NCBI GenBank assembly: GCA_944380275.1
Contig: CALWHB010000011.1
Location: forward strand, 1 to 42,639
Reading direction: 5' to 3'
Source of the DNA: an uncultured Christensenellaceae bacterium
Lineage (GTDB): Bacteria; Bacillota; Clostridia; Christensenellales; UBA3700
Length of the DNA stretch: 42,639 nucleotides
The notes beneath the pieces are model-generated. The model saw only the letters and a list, made by a program, of their open reading frames with translations, had not been told where the DNA came from and did not search any database. Position numbers and translations under genes: made by a program. The stretch's first letter is position 1. The number at the start of each line of letters is the position of its first letter. This document shows, one piece after another, positions 36,182 through 42,639 of the stretch.

Positions 36182-36753
36182 CTGTCCGTCCTCCTTAAAA
36201 TCGCATAATTTTCTATATAAATATTTTTATACAAAGATTAAAAGAAACTTAATGAAATAAATTTTGAAGAATCAATACCGTTATATATGTAAAAAACGAT
36301 TGATTTACTCCGATTGTCTTTATTGCAATTTTATTAGCAAGAATTTATATATATTTAAATTTCAATGGTTTTTAAGGCGAAACACTAATTTTCTGCAAAA
36401 AAATATGCAAAATATTATTTTTGTATCATAAATTGGTTTTAAATGAAAATATGTATAAAACGAACTCTGCAAATTTTATGGTTTTTTACTTATAATTTGC
36501 AATTCTCCGCGTATAATAAACATATATTCGTGCAATGAGTATTATCATAAAATTTTACTGTCAAATCGCATATTATTATGTTTTTTTAAGCATTTTTAAA
36601 TATGATTGCAGTCAAAAATTCAGCAATGTTTTTTAAATATCAAATCAAATATTAATTTTACTGTTTAAACAGGTTTTTACAGAATTATTCCCGTATTTCT
36701 CGCATTTTATTACTCAACTGTTGCAATATTACTCATGTATTACTTTTACTTGC
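36182..36753. other. Very AT-rich divergent intergenic region
   Basis: About 570 nt between the giant lipoprotein (minus) and cwlJ (plus), markedly AT-rich with many A and T tracts. It holds the lipoprotein Shine-Dalgarno (36190-36196 on the minus strand) and a TATAAA box near 36227-36232 (minus) without a convincing -35. I see no gene. The length and A-tract content would suit curved DNA or regulator binding. Confidence 0.5.
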
Positions 36754-36782
36754 TCACATTTCTTATTGTCGGCGCATACAAT
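36754..36782 (+). promoter_or_regulatory. Sigma-E-like (mother-cell sporulation) promoter of cwlJ-gerQ
   Basis: TCACATT (36754-36760), 14-nt spacer, CATACAAT (36775-36782). The Bacillus sigma-E consensus is about kmATATT-N14/15-CATACAmT; the -10 matches fully and the -35 at 6 of 7 positions. The ATG at 36789 begins 6 nt after the -10, so the message would be leaderless. In Bacillus subtilis cwlJ and gerQ belong to the sigma-E regulon. Confidence 0.65.
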
Positions 36783-36788
36783 AAAACC

Positions 36789-37217
36789 ATGACGGATTTA
36801 GAGCTGTTTGCCAGGATAATACAATGCGAGGCAGGGGGCGAAGGCGATACGGGCATGCGTGCCGTTGCAACCGTCATTATGAACAGAGTCGACGAAATGC
36901 AGGGAGAGTACGGACGTTTTCCTACACTCCGGGACGTAATATTCGCCCCGTATCAGTTTGACTGTGCAATGACTGAAATAGGCGGCAGCCCCAACCCTCA
37001 GAACCTGTACAATATGAACCCTACGGGACAACACTACGAAATTGCCGAGTGGGCTATGGGAGGAGGCAAACTCAATGCTGTCGGCAATGCATTGTGGTAT
37101 TTCAACCCCTTTTCGCCGGATTGCAGGCAATCGTTTCCCAACGATTCAGGAACTTTTTCCACCCGCATAGGTAAGCATTGTTTTTATACTCCTACTGAGG
37201 CATACTACTGTACATAA
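36789..37217 (+). CDS. cwlJ: Spore cortex-lytic cell wall hydrolase, CwlJ/SleB family
   Basis: 142 residues from ATG 36789, close to Bacillus CwlJ in length and, like it, without a signal peptide. An in-frame ATG at 36735 would add a hydrophobic leader but lies upstream of the sigma-E-like -10 box and has no ribosome binding site. The family motif IIQCEAGGEGDTGM carries the catalytic Glu14; VIMNRV, ALWYFNP and KHCFY are also typical. CwlJ degrades cortex peptidoglycan during germination and is deposited in the spore coat from the mother cell. The gene is followed 52 nt later by a GerQ-like gene, the known partner needed for CwlJ localisation in Bacillus. Confidence 0.82.
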   Translation: MTDLELFARIIQCEAGGEGDTGMRAVATVIMNRVDEMQGEYGRFPTLRDVIFAPYQFDCAMTEIGGSPNPQNLYNMNPTGQHYEIAEWAMGGGKLNAVGNALWYFNPFSPDCRQSFPNDSGTFSTRIGKHCFYTPTEAYYCT

Positions 37218-37269
37218 CCGCAAATATAGCCCGACAATCAACACGGGCAGAAAAAATCAGGAGATTATC

Positions 37270-37551
37270 ATGGTAGATTTCAAACCCGAAAAACCGGAAG
37301 ATTTCAATGTGAACCCTTACATAGGTTCTATCCAGCAAGTCCTCGCGATGAACAAAGGCGAGGCGGTGATTTGCGAATTTCTGATAGGCGCGTCCAACCT
37401 TGTAACCAAGTCAGGACTGCTCAATGCGGTGGCAGACAAATACTTTGTACTCTTTCACCCCAACAACAATACTTATACGGTATGCGACATATATTCTGTC
37501 AAATTCATCACGTTTATAAACAGAACTATGGACGGAGCGACAAGAAACTAA
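37270..37551 (+). CDS. gerQ: GerQ-like spore coat protein
   Basis: 93 residues. The core YIGSIQQVLAMNKGEAVICEF followed by KYFVLFHPNNNTYTVCDIY and VKFITFINR parallels the conserved C-terminal domain of GerQ (YIENILRLNKGK..., then RDHIILSDP.TG.RYLL..YLDYITF). The long Gln/Pro-rich N-terminus of Bacillus GerQ is absent. GerQ is a coat protein crosslinked by transglutaminase and needed to place CwlJ. CAGGAG precedes the ATG. Its position straight after cwlJ strengthens the call; the sequence match alone, judged from memory, is moderate. Confidence 0.65.
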   Translation: MVDFKPEKPEDFNVNPYIGSIQQVLAMNKGEAVICEFLIGASNLVTKSGLLNAVADKYFVLFHPNNNTYTVCDIYSVKFITFINRTMDGATRN

Positions 37552-37589
37552 TGTCAGATTTACAGTGATGCATTTTGCTCGTTTTGTTG

Positions 37590-37651
37590 TTTCAGGTAAA
37601 ATCGACGCCGTTTTAACGCACGGCGTAACTCAATCGATTGCAAACCTGAAA
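37590..37651. repeat. Nested inverted repeat downstream of gerQ
   Basis: Three nested perfect stems: TTTCAGGT (37590-37597) with ACCTGAAA (37644-37651); AATCGA (37600-37605) with TCGATT (37634-37639); CGCCGT (37606-37611) with ACGGCG (37620-37625), with an 8-nt loop. In total 20 pairs over 62 nt. No T run follows on either strand, so it is not a standard terminator. Confidence 0.6.
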
Positions 37652-37693
37652 AATATAAATCGTATGCAACGGCATTAATCACTACGCTTAACG

Positions 37694-37733
37694 ACAAAAA
37701 AGACCTCTTCCCTTTTTTATCGGGAAGAGGTCT
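37694..37733 (-). terminator. Terminator of the second MBG-lipoprotein operon
   Basis: Perfect 12-bp stem AGACCTCTTCCC / GGGAAGAGGTCT with a 9-nt loop; on the minus strand a run of T follows. It lies about 35 nt beyond the stop of the 158-residue lipoprotein. Confidence 0.92.
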
Positions 37734-37769
37734 GAACCTTTCTGCCGTATCTGCCGCACGGTTCTTATA

Positions 37770-38246
37770 TCATGACAGAGTTATTTTTACATTATAACCG
37801 TTTTCGTCCGTATAGCTCACAGTATACACTTTGACGACTTTTTCAACGGTATTCGCCTCCAGGACGAGTTTTGCCCCGTCCAGTCCGAGGTCGCCCGTGT
37901 TGACCAGTTCGCCTGAAATCGCCACTTTGCCGCTTTCAGAGTCTTTTTCGCATATGTATCCCTCTTTGAGGTTTTCAACTGTCAGAACAAACGGCTCTCC
38001 TTTCGCGCCTACGACGTCTTCAAACTTTACTCCCAGATTGTATAAATCCGTCACAATGCCGTTGTCGTAGACGTAAAACACCCCCTGAGAGTCAGAAACC
38101 TCAACCTTCAGATAATCCCTGTTTGCAGCAAGCTTGAAAGCATCTGTCAGCTGAGAATCAACTTCTACACATGCCGACATACCTGTCGCCGCAACTACCG
38201 CGATTATTACGGCTATTGCCGCAAACACAAGCTTATTTCTCTTCAT
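37770..38246 (-). CDS. Small lipoprotein paired with an MBG surface protein (copy 2)
   Basis: 158 residues. Signal peptide with lipobox GMSAC, Cys26. The mature sequence is beta-rich (GVFYVYDNGIVTDLYNLGV, then YTVSYTDENGYNVKITL at the end) and is a divergent paralogue of the lipoprotein at 22835-23320. The start overlaps the upstream MBG gene by 14 nt and uses AAGGGAGG inside that gene as ribosome binding site, so translation is coupled. It is last in its operon. The strict pairing of both copies with an MBG protein suggests a joint surface complex; no known function. Confidence 0.75.
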   Translation of the reverse strand: MKRNKLVFAAIAVIIAVVAATGMSACVEVDSQLTDAFKLAANRDYLKVEVSDSQGVFYVYDNGIVTDLYNLGVKFEDVVGAKGEPFVLTVENLKEGYICEKDSESGKVAISGELVNTGDLGLDGAKLVLEANTVEKVVKVYTVSYTDENGYNVKITLS

Positions 38247-41200
38247 CTTTCTTTCCTCCCTTGCGTGTTTTTACCGTAAGTCCTATTGCCGCCGCTACCG
38301 AAAGTCCTCCGAGCGTTACCGCAACCGTCGCCGCAAGTACGCCGTATCCCTTGAGTCCACCGCCTGCCTTGAGAGCTTTTTCTACCGCTGCCGTTGCGTT
38401 GCTCACAAGCACTTCCTTCTTAGCAGAGAGGTCTGCGAGAGCCGCGCTGAATTCTTCGTCCTCACCCTCTGCCGCCACGGCAAGTTGTTCGAGTGCGGTA
38501 ACGTCTGCCGCGTCTGCCAGAGTTATATCTCCTGCAAAACGCTCCTTAACGTATTGTTTAAGCGACGCGACGTTTATTTTTCTTTCGTATTTCACACCCT
38601 CTGTTGCATTGTAGTTTTCACTCTCGGCATATCTTATCCACAGGGTATAGCTTGCCGCGAGTTCTACTTTCACCTTTCCGTCGAGTTTCTGCCATACGTT
38701 GCCGTCAAACGAGTACTCCGCCGCGACGCCGTCGTCAACGGTTACAGACAAAGCCTTGTATTCTACCTGCACTGCAGCGTTGACGCTCCTCGTTGCCTTC
38801 CTTACCGTAAAAGTATAGCTGACGGGTTGAGCCGTATAGTTCTTGTTCTCTACCGTCGCGGTAACCGTATAAGTGCCGGCATTGAGAACCTTTCCGCTTA
38901 CCTCGACTCTGACGCTGAGTCCGTCTGTTACGGCAAAGTTTTCTGCAAGCTGAGCCGCACCGACTTCAAGACCGTCATAAGTCTTTTCTCTGTTGCCGTT
39001 GGTCGTTATCGTTACCGCTTTCTTTTCAATCGTCATTTTTACGGAATAAACGGTACCCTCTGCAAAACGGTAATTTGTTTTGTCCGGCAACGTTGCTACG
39101 ACATCGTATATTCCTGCATCCACAGGTGCGCCGCTGAGGTCTGTTCCGTCGGACAGTTTGTAGGCAATGCTCATCTGCGCTCCGCCGTACAGAGTGCCTT
39201 GCGTCAGCGTAAAGGATGCAACCTTTGCCGTACCGTCGAATACGAGATTTGAAGGCAAGGTTATCGTTCCGCTAAGAGTTACGGGAGTGATTTTCCACTC
39301 TATCGCTCTGTCGGCGTCCGAGCCGCCTGTCCATACGTAATTGACTTTATCGTTAAGCGCAACTCTTACGTAATATGTACCAACGTTTGTTGCCTCATTG
39401 CCGCCCGTAACGTAATACAACGCGTTATCTTCAATGCTGACGCTCTGAGCCGTCGCATTGTATTCAAACTGCGAAACTCCGAGTACGGGAACGGTTACTT
39501 CAAGCCTGTTGACCGTTACGGGGATTTTCACCTGCATATTGCCGTATTTTATGATTACCTTGGTCGTCGCGCCGGTCATACCACCGTTTTCAGACGGATT
39601 TTCAACAGCAATCAGGCACTCGTCCGTTCTGACTTCCTGTTCGGTACCGTCATCGAAAGTCGCCTTAAGCTCAATGCCTGCAACTTCAAACTTTTCAAAC
39701 GCGTTGTAAACAGTCTTGTCAGGTCCGCTGACGAGTTCAAAACCGGTCAGGACTTCGTCGCCTACGAACAGCGTAACGCTGCCGCTTGCGCCGTTATAGT
39801 TGTTTCCGTCTTCAGGCAGGAAAATCCACGTAACGATATTGTCGCCTTTGACGAGTTCGTAATCTGGATTCTCCCACTCTACCGTACCTGCGGTACTGCC
39901 GTCTTTCAGGCTGATAAGTACGGTGCCGAGCTTATCTCCCTGCTGGAGAAGTTTTTGCTGAACCTCGACTTCTGCTTTTGCATCCGCTTTGGTTACCGTA
40001 AACGTCGCCTCTGCCTGACTTGCAGTATAGTTGATGTCTTTTACGTTTGCGTATAAGGTATATTCGTTCGCGTCAAGCACCTGCACGCCGTCTTTGACGG
40101 TTACGTCAATCGCCACCTTTCCGTCTTTAAGCGCGGTGTCGGGCGCGACGAACAATGCCTCAAGCGTTTGTGAGTCGACCGCTTTGCCGTCGTAAACCTT
40201 TGTGTTGACAACTTCATCGCTGACGGCGATTTCAACGCTCATCGGGGCGATATTCCATACCACGCTTATTTCACGTGTTTCCTCGTTTTCCTCACCGCTC
40301 CACTTGAGGTTGTTGTTTGCAAGAGTGAACGTCGCGGTATAACCGTTTTCAGAAACGTCGGTTGCCGCGAACACGCCGCTTACGGAGTATTCAGCAGAAA
40401 CAGCAAACGCAGTCTGCTCTCTGCCGTTGTAAGTCAGGTCGTACTGCACGGGTTTTATAATCGCCTTTCTCAGTATCGTCATAGTAACGCTTACGTCATC
40501 TGCAACCGTGTAGTTGGAATCCTGCGACGAGAAAGTTACGTTGTATCCGCCTTTTTTATAGTCACACGGAGCCTCTTCTTTGCCGTCGTAAAGCGATTTG
40601 AGAGCAACGTTTCCGCCGTCCACACCCTTGCCTGTCGCTTCGATTTCAAACGACGCACCGTCGTTGTAAACGAAACTCGTATATTTGGGCAAGTTGATAT
40701 CGTCCGCAGTAAGCACTCTGGGCAATACGGTCAATTGCTTTTCTATGCCTTTAATGATATAAATCTGACTGTTCTTGTATATCATCACCGTATAAGTGCC
40801 GGCATTTACGACGTTTTCAACGGGGCTGCCGTTGAAGTAATAGACAAGCCCGTAAGTGTTGCCGTCGCTTGAAGTATAATCAAGCGTCGCATTGTGTGCC
40901 TGACCGTCATAGAACAGTTCGCCCTGCGGCAGGATTATGTTGTCGGCAGACATATCATCAGGAGCGTCCGTCGTGGGAGCTTTTACCGTTACTTCAACAG
41001 AATTTGCATTGTAGTAGCTTGCTTGTGCGCCTTTCAGAGCAAATTCAGCAACGTAAAGACCTATCGCGTTGGGAGTAGCAATCGCGCCGTCTTTCTTATA
41101 CGTAACGGTATCTATGCTCACGTCGTCAGCACCTATTACTCCCGCGATGTCGAAATCGAACGTCAGGTCGTTGCCCGTATATTCTTTTTCTGCGGGATTT

Positions 41201-42639
41201 GCGGTAATAATCAACGTTGCTTTTGCTATCGTAAGCACCGCCTCTGTAGGTTCAACGGCTACGTCATAGTTGCCGTTTGCATTGTGACTTACGGTAATGC
41301 CGTAACTGCCCGGCGTATAAATTTCGCCCGCGCTCACGGTTACCTTTACGTTGTCGCTTTTAAAGAATCCTTCCGCGCCGCTGACTGTGTATTCGCTGAA
41401 ATCGTATGCCTCGCCGTCGTACGTCTTGTTCACGCTCGTTTCTGCCTTAAGAGTTATCTCTTTTGCGGAAATGCTCCACGGCAGTTCGACGTCTTCATTG
41501 CCGCCCGTCGTCCACTCGTAATTGTTCTTATCCCTGAGCGTCGCGACTGCCTTGTAATCGCCCTTGTCCGTCTGCACGTTTGCGCTGAGCTCAACGTAAG
41601 TTCCGTCGACAAGGCTGACGCTCTGTTCCCCGCCGTTGTAGACGAAGGAATCTTGTGCAAGCGCGGGAGCGTCGACTTTGAGGGTCGTTACCGTAAAGGT
41701 GTACGTCTTTGTCATTTCAGGGTCAAGCGCATAGTTGGGGTCGCTGTAACCGGTCACCCTGACCGTAGCGATATCGCCTGCGTTCAGATCCGCGCCGTTG
41801 TTATAGGATATCTCTATAACGAAATCAGCCCAGGTTCCTTCTCCGAATATAGCGTTCTTTATTTCGTCATCAGTATAAGCCTTGTCCTTATACTCGACAA
41901 TCTTGTCTTCGCCTTCAAGGCTTACCGTGCCGGCAGTTACGGTAAACGTATACGATGTAACCGTTTCTTCCTCAAACTTATAGTTCTGCGCGTCAACGAG
42001 CGAAATCACGACGTCTGCAATATCGTCGGCATTGACTGCGCCTTCGCCCTGTCTGTAAGTTACGCTTACGTCTACCTTGGACAAGTCTGCGCCGCCGAAT
42101 ACCGCCGCCACAATCTCTTCTTTGGTAAACGCCACGCCCTTATAAACCGCAGTCGCATTGTTGCCGCTTATGCTCACCGTCGCCTGTGCAACGGTCATTT
42201 TTACGGACGTGTTTTCTTTTATGACGTAATTGCCGTTGTCGGTTATCTCAAAAGTGAGAACATACGTTCCCGCATAGACAGGTGATTCTTCACTGCCGTT
42301 GTACAGCACCTTGAGAGTAACGACGTCTTTTCCGCACAAAGCTGCGGCACTGACTCTTGCTATGACTGCGTGAGCCTCGCCGTCGTACACTCTGTCGTCG
42401 TTTTCGTCAGCGGGAGCAAGCTCAATGTCTTCAGCAGAGATTTCTTTTGCTGAAATAACGAGTTTCACCTCGCCTTCAGCAAGTTTTATATTGTAATTGT
42501 TCACCGCCTCGCCGCCGTAAGAACTTACGGTAACGGTATAACTGCCTGCGTTTACGGGAACAGTATCGCTTTCGTTATACAAAAGCGTTGCGGTAAGCAC
42601 GTCGCTTGCGAGATTTCCTTCAAACACTACGTTTGCCGC
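38233..42639 (-). CDS. Giant MBG-repeat surface protein (copy 2), 5' end outside window
   Basis: The frame is open through the right edge, so at least 1468 residues are present and the N-terminus is missing; GTG 42627 is an internal Val, not a start. At least twelve Ig-like MBG units follow, marked by VYDGEAH, VYKGVAF, EYKDKAY, TYDGEAY, LFYDGQAH, LTYNGREQ, KVYDGKA, LVFDGTAK and TYDGLEV. One Big_3-like domain (VYNAFEKFEVAGIELKATF) lies about two thirds along. The end matches copy 1: an Ig-like unit with EYSFDGNVW and NYNATEGVK, a helical region, then GYGVLAATV, a membrane span and KTRKGGKKDEEK. It probably forms a long stalk fixed to the membrane, partnered by the following lipoprotein. Confidence 0.82.
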   Translation of the reverse strand, partial: AANVVFEGNLASDVLTATLLYNESDTVPVNAGSYTVTVSSYGGEAVNNYNIKLAEGEVKLVISAKEISAEDIELAPADENDDRVYDGEAHAVIARVSAAALCGKDVVTLKVLYNGSEESPVYAGTYVLTFEITDNGNYVIKENTSVKMTVAQATVSISGNNATAVYKGVAFTKEEIVAAVFGGADLSKVDVSVTYRQGEGAVNADDIADVVISLVDAQNYKFEEETVTSYTFTVTAGTVSLEGEDKIVEYKDKAYTDDEIKNAIFGEGTWADFVIEISYNNGADLNAGDIATVRVTGYSDPNYALDPEMTKTYTFTVTTLKVDAPALAQDSFVYNGGEQSVSLVDGTYVELSANVQTDKGDYKAVATLRDKNNYEWTTGGNEDVELPWSISAKEITLKAETSVNKTYDGEAYDFSEYTVSGAEGFFKSDNVKVTVSAGEIYTPGSYGITVSHNANGNYDVAVEPTEAVLTIAKATLIITANPAEKEYTGNDLTFDFDIAGVIGADDVSIDTVTYKKDGAIATPNAIGLYVAEFALKGAQASYYNANSVEVTVKAPTTDAPDDMSADNIILPQGELFYDGQAHNATLDYTSSDGNTYGLVYYFNGSPVENVVNAGTYTVMIYKNSQIYIIKGIEKQLTVLPRVLTADDINLPKYTSFVYNDGASFEIEATGKGVDGGNVALKSLYDGKEEAPCDYKKGGYNVTFSSQDSNYTVADDVSVTMTILRKAIIKPVQYDLTYNGREQTAFAVSAEYSVSGVFAATDVSENGYTATFTLANNNLKWSGEENEETREISVVWNIAPMSVEIAVSDEVVNTKVYDGKAVDSQTLEALFVAPDTALKDGKVAIDVTVKDGVQVLDANEYTLYANVKDINYTASQAEATFTVTKADAKAEVEVQQKLLQQGDKLGTVLISLKDGSTAGTVEWENPDYELVKGDNIVTWIFLPEDGNNYNGASGSVTLFVGDEVLTGFELVSGPDKTVYNAFEKFEVAGIELKATFDDGTEQEVRTDECLIAVENPSENGGMTGATTKVIIKYGNMQVKIPVTVNRLEVTVPVLGVSQFEYNATAQSVSIEDNALYYVTGGNEATNVGTYYVRVALNDKVNYVWTGGSDADRAIEWKITPVTLSGTITLPSNLVFDGTAKVASFTLTQGTLYGGAQMSIAYKLSDGTDLSGAPVDAGIYDVVATLPDKTNYRFAEGTVYSVKMTIEKKAVTITTNGNREKTYDGLEVGAAQLAENFAVTDGLSVRVEVSGKVLNAGTYTVTATVENKNYTAQPVSYTFTVRKATRSVNAAVQVEYKALSVTVDDGVAAEYSFDGNVWQKLDGKVKVELAASYTLWIRYAESENYNATEGVKYERKINVASLKQYVKERFAGDITLADAADVTALEQLAVAAEGEDEEFSAALADLSAKKEVLVSNATAAVEKALKAGGGLKGYGVLAATVAVTLGGLSVAAAIGLTVKTRKGGKKDEEK

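Noticed and set aside
36735..36788. Upstream in-frame ATG of cwlJ giving a hydrophobic leader
   Set aside because: It has no ribosome binding site, lies upstream of the sigma-E-like -10 box, and CwlJ proteins normally lack a signal peptide.
40894..42285. Long plus-strand frame (463 codons) opposite MBG copy 2; similarly 25053-26297, 32021-32668 and 3447-4304
   Set aside because: These run antisense to well-supported genes, are rich in Cys, Arg, Tyr and Val, lack ribosome binding sites and domain motifs, and follow from the codon bias of the real gene.

Overview
The window looks like a chromosomal segment of a low-to-moderate GC, Gram-positive, spore-forming member of the Firmicutes (Clostridia-like, possibly an uncultured gut lineage). 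The reasons are strong AGGAGG-type ribosome binding sites, sigma-A promoters with TTGACA/TATAAT and 17-bp spacers, several lipobox lipoproteins, a CwlJ-GerQ germination pair behind a sigma-E-like promoter, and very large Ig/MBG-type surface proteins. The species cannot be named from the sequence. I see no tRNA, rRNA, CRISPR, transposase or prophage block.

Layout. 1-2.5 kb (minus): a truncated esterase downstream of a DUF2779 nuclease-like protein. 2.6-3.3 kb: a small DUF898-like membrane protein, then a gene-free stretch with a consensus promoter and a strong terminator about 85 nt apart, which I read as an unannotated small RNA. 3.4-9.6 kb: a carbohydrate locus with a cytoplasmic GH43 enzyme (minus) divergent from a GH2 / GPH symporter / EamA transporter operon (plus). 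9.7-15.8 kb: a DUF5131 protein, a beta-rich lipoprotein, a small orphan, uracil-DNA glycosylase, a HisJ-type PHP phosphatase and an RsmF/NSUN-type rRNA methyltransferase. 16.0-22.4 kb: purine salvage, with xpt followed by a BMP-family nucleoside ABC transporter (binding lipoprotein, double ATPase, two permeases). 22.8-42.6 kb: a cell-surface region. One minus-strand operon encodes a 2485-residue lipoprotein, a 1797-residue MBG surface protein and a 161-residue lipoprotein. The cwlJ-gerQ pair follows on the plus strand. A second MBG protein and small lipoprotein pair then runs off the right edge.

Most unusual points: (1) the surface region, where a giant C-terminally membrane-anchored MBG protein is twice followed by an overlapping small lipoprotein, and where the 2485-residue lipoprotein seems built from about five degenerate repeats of roughly 295 residues; (2) an ABC permease ending in an acidic linker and a histone-H1-like lysine/alanine tail; (3) several genes without a Shine-Dalgarno whose -10 box lies 6-7 nt before the ATG, implying leaderless mRNAs; (4) the small RNA at 3.2 kb; (5) a near-perfect sigma-E promoter before cwlJ-gerQ. 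All functions are read from motifs by eye; no database search was possible.
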